Assembly: GCF_002237755.1 (NCBI RefSeq)
Contig: NZ_MWSJ01000017.1
Coordinates: forward strand, 35,597-99,596
Source of the DNA: Lysinibacillus sp. KCTC 33748
GTDB taxonomy: Bacteria > Bacillota > Bacilli > Bacillales_A > Planococcaceae
Reading direction: 5' to 3'
DNA length: 64,000 nucleotides
The position numbers and the translations under genes were made by a program. The notes beneath the pieces were generated by a model, which was not told where the DNA came from, made no database searches, and saw nothing but the letters and a program-made list of their open reading frames with translations. Below, one piece after another: positions 17,694-26,294 of this stretch. Every line of letters begins with the position of its first letter. The first letter of the stretch is position 1.

Positions 17694-18260
17694 ATGGTGA
17701 GATGTACAGCTAAAAACTTTATTAGCCGTCTGCAAAACCAAAAAGAAGATGCGCTTGAGTTTGTAATTGAGCATTATTCTGGCTTCGTGCATGCCATAGC
17801 TTATAAGATTCTTTCCGGTATTAATAAAGATTCTATTGATGACTGTGTTAATGATGTATTCCTAGCTATTTGGCAAAATGCAAAGCAATTTAAGGGCGAA
17901 TCTGAGGATTTTAAAAAATGGATAGGGATGCTGACAAAATATAAAGCCATAGATTTATTCCGTAAACTTGAAAAACAACAACAAAGAGAAAAGGGAGATG
18001 AGGAGCTCTTGCAAAAGGCTGATATAAAAGATACACAGCAGGAGCTTTTGAAAAAGGAGCAACGAAACGATTTGCTATTAGCTATTAGTCACTTAGAAAA
18101 TATTGATCGAGATATTTTCATGATGAGGTATTATTTGCAATTAACGAATTCCGAGATAGCAGAAGCACTGCATTTATCAAAAGCAGCCGTAGAAAATCGG
18201 CTTTATAGAGGGAAGAAGAAACTAGCATCAACAATACAGTTGAAGGAGGCATTTATATGA
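17694..18260 (+). CDS. ECF-type RNA polymerase sigma factor
   Basis: About 188-residue sigma-70 family protein with two helical regions. Region 2 (FVHAIAYKILSG, DDCVNDVFLAIWQNAKQFKG) binds the -10 element; region 4 (MRYYLQLTNSEIAEALHLSKAAVENRLYRGKKKL) is a helix-turn-helix for the -35. The frame is open from GTG 17637, but AAGGGGGGA lies at 17682-17690, so ATG 17694 (or GTG 17697) is the start. It overlaps the next gene by 4 bp (ATGA), the usual sigma/anti-sigma coupling. Confidence 0.9.
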   Translation: MVRCTAKNFISRLQNQKEDALEFVIEHYSGFVHAIAYKILSGINKDSIDDCVNDVFLAIWQNAKQFKGESEDFKKWIGMLTKYKAIDLFRKLEKQQQREKGDEELLQKADIKDTQQELLKKEQRNDLLLAISHLENIDRDIFMMRYYLQLTNSEIAEALHLSKAAVENRLYRGKKKLASTIQLKEAFI

Positions 18261-19291
18261 CAAAGACTTATAAAGAGTGGCTGGACCTGGATGTGGATAA
18301 AATTGAACCAATTGAATTATCTGCACAGCGAAAGAGGAACCTTAAACAAACGATTTTAAAGAAGCAAGCAACAAGAAAGCGTATGCCAAAATGGGTACGT
18401 CATACAGCAGCGGCAGCAATAATTGGCATCAGTATGGTAACTACCGTAAGCATTGCTTTTCCTACACTTGCTTCACAAATTCCGTTTATGAAAAACATTG
18501 CTAGCAATTTTGATAATAAAAACACAATGTTTGAGAACTTTGATAGTCACGCAACGGAAATTGGACAGGTTCATTCTAGTAATGGCTTATCTATGATGAT
18601 TGAAAATGCTGTGTATGACGGTACATCTCTGACAATTTCTTTTGCACTTGAAACAGATAAAGATTTAGGAGATTCTCCGTTTATAGAAGGAGACTTCATG
18701 GATATCAAAGGAGCTATAGGTGGTGGTGGAAGTAGCCGACTGGAAAAGATAGGTGATAATAAATATATCGGATTAGCAAATACAACACCTTATTTTGATA
18801 AAGAAGCACCAGATGAATTAGAAGTAACATGGAAACCAGAAGCTTTTCTCAACATGAATAACGATATAAAAGTGGAAGGGGATTGGGCATTTAATTTTAA
18901 AGTCTCTAAGTTAGCAGGTGAGCTACAGCTAGTCAACGAAACTGTTACAAACTATGATGTCATTGCTCGATTTACCGCCCTTGGAAAAAATGATATGTCC
19001 ACTGTTATTCATTATGAATATGAAGTTATCCCAGAAGTGTTAAAAAAGTGGCCAGATGTTACAGTTCAATTTGATGAACTACGAGATAATCTAGGGAACA
19101 CCTATGTAGTAAATGGAAATGGTTCATCAAGTCGAGAAGGTGGAATTTCTTATAAATCAAGTGCTACTGTACAGGCGATCAATCCAACTGCTACATCCAT
19201 TACATTTGTTCCTGTTATTTATTTCTCCTTAGGCTCAGGAAAAGGCACGGAATTAAAAGAGATGGATCCTGTGACAATCCCATTAAATTAA
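18257..19291 (+). CDS. DUF4179-type membrane anti-sigma-like protein
   Basis: 344-residue protein with a short cytoplasmic N terminus (about 1-52), one transmembrane helix (about 53-72) and an extracytoplasmic domain starting near PTLASQIPFMKNIASNFDN, the DUF4179 pattern. Such proteins sit directly after ECF sigma genes and are thought to bind and hold the sigma factor; the trigger is unknown. The glycine-rich KGAIGGGGSSRLEKIG and the later NGNGSSSREGG lie in predicted outer loops. Confidence 0.85.
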   Translation: MTKTYKEWLDLDVDKIEPIELSAQRKRNLKQTILKKQATRKRMPKWVRHTAAAAIIGISMVTTVSIAFPTLASQIPFMKNIASNFDNKNTMFENFDSHATEIGQVHSSNGLSMMIENAVYDGTSLTISFALETDKDLGDSPFIEGDFMDIKGAIGGGGSSRLEKIGDNKYIGLANTTPYFDKEAPDELEVTWKPEAFLNMNNDIKVEGDWAFNFKVSKLAGELQLVNETVTNYDVIARFTALGKNDMSTVIHYEYEVIPEVLKKWPDVTVQFDELRDNLGNTYVVNGNGSSSREGGISYKSSATVQAINPTATSITFVPVIYFSLGSGKGTELKEMDPVTIPLN

Positions 19292-19330
19292 CACACGCTT
19301 ACAAAGAAATGAAGTTTATTACAAAATAAA

Positions 19331-19373
19331 GTACAGACTTTTACAATACATTTGTAAGAGTCTGTGCTTTTTA
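19331..19373 (+). terminator. Terminator of the sigma/anti-sigma operon
   Basis: A long imperfect stem (19331-19346 with 19351-19367, arm GTACAGACTTTTACAA) with G-T pairs, followed by a T run. Confidence 0.8.
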
Positions 19374-19674
19374 TGTGTATATGGTTGAAAACACACAAAA
19401 TAAACGTCATAATTTTCCATGTACTTTGTAGCCCATATCTACTTCTATTGGACAAAAATCATGCATTTACATACAGGAAAAGCACTAGGAGAGAAGAATT
19501 TCAACGCTACTTTGATTATTCAATACATACGATTCATGATATCTTCCTCGAAATGGAAGGAATTATCGAGCTTAATGTCGAAATTAAATTTTACAATCGA
19601 CAATTTACTACAAAGAGAGAAATCAAGCGTTGAAATCAAATTTAACAAAGATCAATATACATAAAATAAAAACT
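19374..19674. other. Gene-free stretch before the acetamidase gene
   Basis: AT-rich. Two overlapping small open frames (81 and 89 codons, 19364-19664) have no convincing ribosome binding site or protein-like composition and are not called. No clear promoter hexamers were identified. Confidence 0.5.
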
Positions 19675-19691
19675 AGGAGCGTGACGAAAAA

Positions 19692-21050
19692 ATGATAAAC
19701 GAATTGCATGTGCTAGAAAAAGAAGAAATACAAAATGAAGATCTTGTACAGCAGCCGCAAGCCGTCGAAACATTATTCGTAAATGAGTTCATAGATGGTA
19801 TTTTAGATCCACAACAGAAAATGCTTGGACCTGTCAAAGACGGTGGAACAATCATAGCTAATACGACACCAGGATGCTGGGGGCCGATGCTAACACCAAC
19901 GATTCGTGGTGGGCATGAAGTAACAAAGCCTGTATTTATAGAAGGTGCAGAGGTAGGAGACGCCATTGTTATCAAGATTAAATCACTACAGGTAACATCT
20001 GTAGCAACAGCGTCTGGGCATGATGAGGCAATTATAGATCGTTTCATTGGGGATCCATTCGTATCAGTAAAATGCCCGGGCTGTGGTAAGCTTCATCCGA
20101 ATACAGTTGTCAAAGGGATAGGTCGGCAGGTTATTCGCTGTTCGACATGTGATACTGAAACATCACCATTTAACATGACAAATGGCTATACTATGGCGTT
20201 AGATCATAAGGGGAATATTGGTGTCACGGTTGGGCGAGAAGGGGCTCGCCGTATTGCACTGGATGCGAAAAATTATATGCGTACACCTGAAAACTCTGTG
20301 CAAAATCCTGTAGTTGCGTTAGCACCAAGTGATTTGATAGGTGTTATGGCAAGAATACGACCGTTTTTAGGGCAGCTTGGAACGACGCCTTCAAAGGCAA
20401 TGCCAGACTCCCACAATGCTGGTGATTTTGGTTCGTTTTTAATCGGTGCACCACATGAATATGCATTTACGCAGACTGAATTAGATACACACCGTACAGA
20501 TGGACATATGGATATAAGCCGTGTTCGTGAGGGCGCAACCATTATTTGTCCAGTAAAGGTTCCAGGTGGCGGTGTGTATATTGGTGATATGCACGCAATG
20601 CAAGGAGATGGAGAAATTGCAGGACATACAACGGATGTTGCTGGTATAGTTCAGCTTCAGGTAAGCGTACTGAAAAAAGTAGCTTTGGACGGCCCTATTT
20701 TATTGCCAAATACAGAGGATTTACCTTATACGGCTAAACCTTTTACAAAGGAAGAAAAACGTCGTGCACGTGAGCTTGCAGAGGAATATGGCGTTAAACA
20801 AGTGGAGGAAGCATTCCCAGTATCAATTGTTGGCTCAGGAACATCGTTAAATGAAGCAACAACTAATGCTATAAGCCGTGCTGCAAGGCTGTTTGAGATG
20901 AGCGAACCAGAAATTATGAATCGAGCGACGATTACAGGATCGATTGAAATTGGCCGTCATCCAGGCGTCGTAACAGCAACCTTCCAAGTACCTAAAACTG
21001 TCCTGAAAAAAGCACGAATTTATAAACCTGTGAAAAAACAATATGATTAA
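19692..21050 (+). CDS. Acetamidase/formamidase family protein with zinc-ribbon insert
   Basis: 452-residue amidase of the FmdA/AmdA family, which releases ammonia from small amides. Family segments are TTPGCWGPMLTP, GGHEVTKPVFIEGAEVGD, SHNAGDFGSFLIGAPHE and GGVYIGDMHAMQGDGEIAGH. Between residues ~127 and ~153 are two Cys pairs (CPGC and CSTC) that look like a small zinc ribbon. The ATG is 12 nt from AGGAG, a loose spacing. Monocistronic, with its own terminator. True substrate not known. Confidence 0.85.
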   Translation: MINELHVLEKEEIQNEDLVQQPQAVETLFVNEFIDGILDPQQKMLGPVKDGGTIIANTTPGCWGPMLTPTIRGGHEVTKPVFIEGAEVGDAIVIKIKSLQVTSVATASGHDEAIIDRFIGDPFVSVKCPGCGKLHPNTVVKGIGRQVIRCSTCDTETSPFNMTNGYTMALDHKGNIGVTVGREGARRIALDAKNYMRTPENSVQNPVVALAPSDLIGVMARIRPFLGQLGTTPSKAMPDSHNAGDFGSFLIGAPHEYAFTQTELDTHRTDGHMDISRVREGATIICPVKVPGGGVYIGDMHAMQGDGEIAGHTTDVAGIVQLQVSVLKKVALDGPILLPNTEDLPYTAKPFTKEEKRRARELAEEYGVKQVEEAFPVSIVGSGTSLNEATTNAISRAARLFEMSEPEIMNRATITGSIEIGRHPGVVTATFQVPKTVLKKARIYKPVKKQYD

Positions 21051-21097
21051 ATGCGTACGGTGAAGTCCAAATTGTCGCTTCGCTTTCGATGCAGAAA

Positions 21098-21126
21098 AAA
21101 ACACGTCAAAAAATTTGACGTGTTTT
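21098..21126 (+). terminator. Terminator of the acetamidase gene
   Basis: ACACGTCAAA (21101-21110) pairs with TTTGACGTGT (21114-21123), flanked by A and T tracts. Confidence 0.8.
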
Positions 21127-21185
21127 CTTGTGACTATTTTGTTAGTTGCTCGTCTACTGTTGTGAAAATTGATTTTTCCCGATTG

Positions 21186-21360
21186 TATTGGTGAATGATG
21201 CATAGCTTTCGTGCGTACTATGGCGCTAGCTTTTATTGAGCTAGGGTTACTAACTTATGAGTGATTGTCCAATGAGTTCATTTAACGTTCTTTTTTTAGC
21301 CTTAACTTAATTTTTTAACCCATCCACGAGGGATTTGCCCCTTATAGATGGCTTTTTTTA
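21186..21360 (+). ncRNA. Possible structured RNA ending in its own terminator
   Basis: No gene lies between 21051 and 21525. This stretch has successive hairpins: CATAG/CTATG near 21201-21222, CTAGCT/AGCTAG (21226-21231 with 21239-21244), and a final hairpin (21320-21324 with 21347-21351, inner GAGGG/CCCTT) followed by seven T. A terminator with no gene directly before it suggests a small RNA or a leader of the downstream 500-aa protein gene. No known riboswitch class was recognised. Confidence 0.35.
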
Positions 21361-21525
21361 TGCTGCTGCAGCTGAAGTTGTCGATTTTGCACGAATACTT
21401 TTGTTGTCTTCTTTTATGCATATTTCTATTTCTTTAGCATATGATTGATAAGATTTGTTATATTGAAGAAAGAGAGTTAAAAGGTTTGGCAAGTATTTTA
21501 CAGAATAGGGGAAGATCGTTGTTGG

Positions 21526-23028
21526 TTGAATGTGATGGGGGGCTCCAGTTGCATGCTGTTGGATTGTGATGAGCAGTTATTCATGACATATAAACATAAT
21601 GGTGAAAAGGGTGCTGAAAAATTACTGTCAAAATGGTTAGAGGCAGAGAGTGATTCACCGGCAGACCCGAAAATTCTAGGTACTGCACTTTCACCGAATT
21701 TATTTTTAGTGAATGAGGAAACTGCGATGAATATTGCGTTTTCAACTGCGCGAAAATATTGGGGTCGTGTAACGATAGATATGCAAACTTTTTTTAACAA
21801 GTATGGCTTGGATACTAAATTTGTGAATGAACGTCTCAATGCTTTTTTTTATACGCAAAAAGGCAAGGAGACCTTTTTTGAGCAACTTTTTGCACAACAC
21901 ACAATGGACTTAGAGCGATTAATCTGGCTAATTTTCGGAAAGCGAATGCAAATTACAATGCCAGTCAACGAGCTACAAACTATATTTTTATATAAATTTG
22001 AAAATGAATATTTAGTGCATATGATTTATAAAGAAGATACTCACTTTTGGCATTGGCTATTTATGAAAAAAGTTTATTCACTGTTTATCCACAAACCATT
22101 AGAACAATTCACATTTATCCATGAAATGATGGGTCATGTTGAACAATCTACAAGAAATACCTGTGGACATGTGAATAACTTTGTGGATAATTATAAAAAA
22201 ACTCTGGATAAGTGTATAACCTACGTGGATAACTATAATTCTACTTGTTTAGCAAAAAAGCAGTTACATCTTTATCAAATTGTAACGCATTATCGTCTAT
22301 CTGAAGGAGATTATTCATGCGTTAAAGCTTTAATTACTTCCTTTGAAGCGGATTGGCGTTATTCGATGTATGCATTGACAGAGAAAGAAAAAGCTCTGAT
22401 TGCCTATCTTCAGTTTCATATAGCACACAAGGAGAAGATTCCGGAAACTGTTATTTACTACGGTGAGTATTTATTAGAAGATGAACGACTTAATAATTAC
22501 GCGATAGAGATTTTGTTGGAATATAAGGAGTTATTGCCGAATCGTAAGCCAACACCTCCTGCCATTATTAAAAATTATGAACTAAACTTTTTAGAAAACT
22601 TGTATGCAGTATTGTTGGATCATTACGTAAAAATGGAGCGTTATCAAGAGGGGCTTCAGCTTTTAAAGGAACATGTATTAGCATCTAATAAAAAAATACA
22701 TGCCGCTTTAGTACAGAACAATTATAGTAATGAGCAATTTATTGCGATTGAAGCGTCAGTTCAGCAGGATATCGCTCTCCATGTAAATAATTCATTACAG
22801 CATATTGGCTTGTCTGTTGAAGAGTGGCGCCAACATTATCGTCAGCCAGAAACGCCTTACTCTTTGGTGGCACAGAGCGCATCCTTACATATGCTCAATA
22901 TTTTAAAGGTGTTATTTGTAACGGAGCAGTACGAGCTTTTTGAAAAATTAATGGAAATATATAAAAAATATTTACTTATAGACGATCATTTCGAAAAGTT
23001 ACGGGTCTTTATAAGTGCCTACGTTTAA
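21526..23028 (+). CDS. Unrecognised 500-residue soluble helical protein
   Basis: I do not recognise the family. No signal peptide or transmembrane segment is evident. The C-terminal half (about residues 260-500) is rich in paired helices with repeated hydrophobic/Tyr spacing (YCVKAL, EKALIAYLQFHI, LNNYAIEILLEYKELL, NFLENLYAVLLDHYVKMERYQEGLQLL), resembling TPR-like solenoids. The start is uncertain (TTG 21526, GTG 21532 or ATG 21535). AGGGGAAG lies at 21507-21514. Residues ~186-245 are Cys/His/Asn-rich and are encoded by DNA full of DnaA boxes. That segment looks unlike the rest of the protein and may be an insertion. Ends at a bidirectional terminator. Confidence 0.75.
   Translation: MNVMGGSSCMLLDCDEQLFMTYKHNGEKGAEKLLSKWLEAESDSPADPKILGTALSPNLFLVNEETAMNIAFSTARKYWGRVTIDMQTFFNKYGLDTKFVNERLNAFFYTQKGKETFFEQLFAQHTMDLERLIWLIFGKRMQITMPVNELQTIFLYKFENEYLVHMIYKEDTHFWHWLFMKKVYSLFIHKPLEQFTFIHEMMGHVEQSTRNTCGHVNNFVDNYKKTLDKCITYVDNYNSTCLAKKQLHLYQIVTHYRLSEGDYSCVKALITSFEADWRYSMYALTEKEKALIAYLQFHIAHKEKIPETVIYYGEYLLEDERLNNYAIEILLEYKELLPNRKPTPPAIIKNYELNFLENLYAVLLDHYVKMERYQEGLQLLKEHVLASNKKIHAALVQNNYSNEQFIAIEASVQQDIALHVNNSLQHIGLSVEEWRQHYRQPETPYSLVAQSASLHMLNILKVLFVTEQYELFEKLMEIYKKYLLIDDHFEKLRVFISAYV
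22085..22232. promoter_or_regulatory. DnaA-box cluster inside a coding sequence
   Basis: TTATCCACA at 22085-22093 (forward); in the reverse orientation TTATTCACA (22170-22178) and TTATCCACA (22182-22190), both full matches to TTATNCACA; one-mismatch reverse boxes at 22203-22211 and 22224-22232. The four reverse boxes start 12, 21 and 21 bp apart, so the last three share one helical face. The cluster sits in frame within the unrecognised 500-aa gene. Confidence 0.65.
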
Positions 23029-23073
23029 CTTTTTTCAGCCGATTCTGGACGCAATTATAATTGATTAGAAATA

Positions 23074-23118
23074 AAAAAAGTGTCTAATGTGTTATAAACG
23101 CAGCATTAGACACTCTTT
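23074..23118. terminator. Bidirectional terminator
   Basis: GTGTCTAATG (23080-23089) pairs with CATTAGACAC (23104-23113). Seven A precede it and a T run follows, so it can serve both convergent genes. Confidence 0.85.
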
Positions 23119-23134
23119 TTATTTTATATGGATC

Positions 23135-24319
23135 TTATTCTAAAACTCCTTTGTCCTGTAAGTCTGCAATTTGCTCGACGCTATAGCCAAGTGAAGATAA
23201 CACTTCCTCATTATGCTCTCCAAGCTTAGCACCGACATGCTTGTACTGCGGCTTAACACCGTCAAACTTAAACGCTGATGCAATTTGCTTTTGTGTAGTA
23301 CCGTCGCTTTTAGGAATATCAACAATCATGTCACGAGCTTTGAGCTGAGGGTGCTCGCATGCTTCTGGAAACGTTAATACTGGTTCGACACATCCCTCGA
23401 AATCCTCGTTAAACACTTCAAGCAATTCTTCGTAAGTCTTCGATAAGAATGCATCATGGACGGCTTCTTTAAAACGAATTTGTGTATAGTATGAATCATT
23501 AAACGTATTATCAATGAGCTCGGGAATATCAAGCGCTTCACAAAGTAATTTGCGGAATTGAGGTTCAAGGCTTCCTACTGAGAAAAATCGGCCATCCTTT
23601 GTTTTGTAAAAGTCATAGTAGCTGCCACCGTTTAAAATTTCTTGCTCGGGCTGAGGTATGCGACCACCGCCAATATAGGCAGACCCATACATAGCATTGA
23701 GCGAAAATACAGCATCGGTCATACTTATATCAATATATTGCCCTTCACCTGTTTTTTCACGATGTAAAGCAGCTGCGAGTACTCCAATTGCCGCATGCAT
23801 CGTGCCCCCAGCGATATCAGCTAGCTGAATACCCATGGAGACAGGTTTTTTATCTTTATGGCGTGAATAATCGAGTAAGCCAGCTAATGATAAATAGTTA
23901 TTGTCATGTCCTGGTCGATTGCTAAATGGTCCAGTTTGTCCATAGCCTGTAATAGCACAATAAATAACCTTAGGATTTACCTCTTTTAGAGCTTTGTAGC
24001 CAATGCCAAGCCGTTGCATGACACCAGGCCGAAATCCTTCGATAATTATGTCGTACTCTTTAACGAGTGACTTCACAATTTCTATAGCTTCAGGCGATTT
24101 TAAATTTAGTGTTAATGACTTTTTAGAGCGATTCAAATGTTGATGAATATAGGCCTCATGATCATCGTCGTAAGGAGGCATAATACGTGTTAAATCTACG
24201 CGTTTTGAGGATTCAACGTGAATAACCTCTGCGCCTAAATCAGCAAATATCATTGTCGCCATTGGCCCCGGTAGTAATGCAGAAAAATCGAGAATTTTTA
24301 ACCCCTTTAAAATACCCAA
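23135..24319 (-). CDS. CaiB/BaiF family (class III) CoA transferase
   Basis: 394-residue class III CoA transferase that moves CoA between carboxylic acids. Family segments are ILDFSALLPGPMATMIFADLGAEVIHVE, NRSKKSLTLNLKSPE and the catalytic-Asp region PGHDNNYLSLAGLL. Later come GQYIDISMTDAVFSLNAMYG and the C-terminal VGAKLGEHNEEVLSSLGYS. TTG 24319 follows AAAAAGGGG by 8 nt; a longer frame to 24364 places that site inside the gene. Substrate (for example alpha-methylacyl-, formyl- or succinyl-type acids) cannot be told from sequence. Monocistronic. Confidence 0.88.
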   Translation of the reverse strand: MGILKGLKILDFSALLPGPMATMIFADLGAEVIHVESSKRVDLTRIMPPYDDDHEAYIHQHLNRSKKSLTLNLKSPEAIEIVKSLVKEYDIIIEGFRPGVMQRLGIGYKALKEVNPKVIYCAITGYGQTGPFSNRPGHDNNYLSLAGLLDYSRHKDKKPVSMGIQLADIAGGTMHAAIGVLAAALHREKTGEGQYIDISMTDAVFSLNAMYGSAYIGGGRIPQPEQEILNGGSYYDFYKTKDGRFFSVGSLEPQFRKLLCEALDIPELIDNTFNDSYYTQIRFKEAVHDAFLSKTYEELLEVFNEDFEGCVEPVLTFPEACEHPQLKARDMIVDIPKSDGTTQKQIASAFKFDGVKPQYKHVGAKLGEHNEEVLSSLGYSVEQIADLQDKGVLE

Positions 24320-24575
24320 ATCTCCCAACCCCTTTTTGTGTAGGCTACATTGCCATCTATTCAAGAATGCATTGCAGCGCTTTTCTCATAATCCCCATTT
24401 TGTGAAAAGCATTTATTTGCACTGTATTAATACAGCGTTAAGTGTAAATTATCAGTATTATAACAGAAGTATTGATGGCTTGACTATGTTAAATTTTATT
24501 ATAAAATAATTAGTCGGAAAATTATATGTCAGAATAGAGAAAAAAGTAAAATAATTTAGAGTGTAGAGTTTTTCC

Positions 24576-24760
24576 ATAACGTGGGGTTGATTTCCGTCTC
24601 GGCTGGGCGCTTTGTAGCTGCCGCTTTGCTTTCGCTACAGAAAACATTCGATGTCGGTCACGAAGGCGTTATCACAGGACATGATGCATTTAGCCTTCGT
24701 TCCTCTATATCGCTGATCCCCAAGGAGTCGCCCAGCCTCCACTCCAATCAACTTACGTTT
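24576..24760 (-). repeat. Hairpin repeat copy A (long type)
   Basis: Outer arms GTTGATTTCC...GGCTGGGCG and CGCCCAGCC...CCAATCAAC. The interior contains the nested palindrome GTTATCACAGGACATGATG flanked by CACGAAGGC and GCCTTCGTTCC. It lies in the reverse orientation relative to copies B, C, D and F. The rest of the 24320-24918 interval has no gene. Confidence 0.8.
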
Positions 24761-24850
24761 TAACAAATGTGATTAGTGACTATCAAAAATGAAGGTTATA
24801 AGTAAATTCTAATAATGGATTTATGAGAAAATTTTTGTCGTAACATGAAC

Positions 24851-24894
24851 AAAAAAATCTCTATGCAATAATTTCTGCATAGAGATTTTTTTTT
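24851..24894. terminator. Bidirectional terminator by the CAP-domain gene
   Basis: A perfect stem AATCTCTATGCA/TGCATAGAGATT (24857-24887 region) with a flanking A run and a nine-T tail. Confidence 0.85.
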
Positions 24895-24918
24895 GTATAT
24901 ATCGTTGATCAACCTCAA

Positions 24919-25830
24919 CTATTTAGAATAAAAGTTAACCGTATAATAGGGTGCACCGTTATCTTTAAAGCAAACACCAACAAAAATATGGGTAAACTCT
25001 TTCCTTAAAATATTTATACGATGTCCTTTTGAATTCATCAGTGCTTCATGAGCAAATATACTATTATGCTGACCTTGTGCTATATTTTCGCCGTACCAAT
25101 AGTGATTAACCCCCCCAGCAGTGAGGCGGTCATTGGAATGATTACCTTGATGATCTTCATGACTAAAAAATTGATGTGTGATCATATTACTACTATGTTG
25201 TCGAGCAATAGGATTAGACCCTTTATCATAAGTGAGTGGTTGCAAACCTTCTATAACTCGCTCATGGTTAATAAGGTCAACCATTAAATCTTCAAGCCCT
25301 GTTCGTAGTTCGTTGGATGGCTTACCATAATAACCACGTTTACCTAATTCGGTTTTAGCATGTATCCAAATAATAGAACGAACAATATTGTTTTTGTGTA
25401 AATCATAGAAAAAAGTAACGTAGTGATTATCAATGAAATAGGTCCCGTGTGTAGTATTACCATCACAATCGTTGTAATCGAGCAAATAGCTTGTATTTTC
25501 ATAGTGAATGGATCTAAGCGGAAGACCGTATTTTCTATTTACATCTATTCGATTAGCACCGATACGAATACCAAATACGCTATGCCCAATACGTGTTTCA
25601 TATCCTCCGACCTCATTAGAATTATGTCTTCCTACGAGAGAAAATGTGGAGTAGTCTGTTTCTAATCGATGCCATTTCATTTTATAGTCACTTTGAAAGC
25701 TGGATAGTGACAAAGCTTTTTGTGTCTTTGTTACATTCAAACGAGCCGACTTATTTCGATTGAAAGAAGTATTTGTCCATAGAGCCATACTATAACCAAT
25801 CATTATTGGAGCTACTTTACGTAACAACAT
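24919..25830 (-). CDS. YlbC-like CAP-domain protein
   Basis: 303-residue protein, probably secreted or anchored by a weak N-terminal hydrophobic segment (VAPIMIGYSMALW). The middle (about 45-160) matches a CAP-associated N-terminal domain (FGIRIGANRIDVNRKYGLPL, YFIDNHYVTFFYDLHKNNIV). The C-terminal ~125 residues are a CAP/SCP domain with LINHERVIEGLQPLTYD, HSSNMITHQFFSHED, YGENIAQG and SKGHRINIL. This is the layout of Bacillus subtilis YlbC. Bacterial CAP proteins have no settled function. Confidence 0.87.
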   Translation of the reverse strand: MLLRKVAPIMIGYSMALWTNTSFNRNKSARLNVTKTQKALSLSSFQSDYKMKWHRLETDYSTFSLVGRHNSNEVGGYETRIGHSVFGIRIGANRIDVNRKYGLPLRSIHYENTSYLLDYNDCDGNTTHGTYFIDNHYVTFFYDLHKNNIVRSIIWIHAKTELGKRGYYGKPSNELRTGLEDLMVDLINHERVIEGLQPLTYDKGSNPIARQHSSNMITHQFFSHEDHQGNHSNDRLTAGGVNHYWYGENIAQGQHNSIFAHEALMNSKGHRINILRKEFTHIFVGVCFKDNGAPYYTVNFYSK

Positions 25831-26294
25831 ATTAAAACCCTCTTCTTAAAGTGAATTTATAATAAAAATCTATTGAATTACTAAAAGTTTTATAGATATA
25901 AATTACTATACTTTTGTTCAGTTAACGATGCTGAAATTATGGAACTTTTCCTACTATCTGGATTATTAAGGGGTGGTATTTGTTAAAGTGCATATTATTT
26001 AAGTTGATCTTCGTTACGACTGGGCGACACCTTGGGGATTAGCGTCACAGATGGGACCCTGCAGCGAGTGAAGCGGCTCATCGGACGCCCACAACAAAAC
26101 GCCCAGTCGGAACGGAAATCAACCCCACGTTTTGGGGTGTAGCCTACTATATTACTTTTGTTATAAGAGACTCTTGAAAGTACTTTTTTGCCAAATATTT
26201 TACTTTTGAGGTAAGAAATTTTCTTAATAAGGAATTTTTTTGTGTTTTAATAGAATAATAGAAGAAATTATAAATTAGGGGTAAAAGATAGAAA
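25831..26294. other. Gene-free interval holding repeat copy B
   Basis: Between the divergent CAP-domain and diguanylate cyclase genes. It contains hairpin repeat B (26001-26130) and otherwise AT-rich DNA that must carry both promoters; no confident hexamers were assigned. Confidence 0.5.
26001..26130 (+). repeat. Hairpin repeat copy B (short type)
   Basis: Starts AAGTTGATCTTCGTTACGAC, then TGGGCGACACCTTGGGGATT. The middle contains GACCCTGCAGCGA and GAAGCGGCTCATCGGACGCCC, and the right end is CGCCCAGTCGGAACGGAAAT followed by CAACC. The outer arms are complementary, so the whole unit can fold as one long hairpin. Confidence 0.85.

Noticed and set aside
19364..19664. Two overlapping small frames before the acetamidase gene
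   Set aside because: One begins inside the terminator of the previous operon, and neither has a ribosome site.
24581..24763. Open frame across repeat copy A
   Set aside because: Reads GHEGVITG- and SLRSSI-type peptides that recur in repeats C and F. This reflects nucleotide conservation of the hairpin, not a gene.
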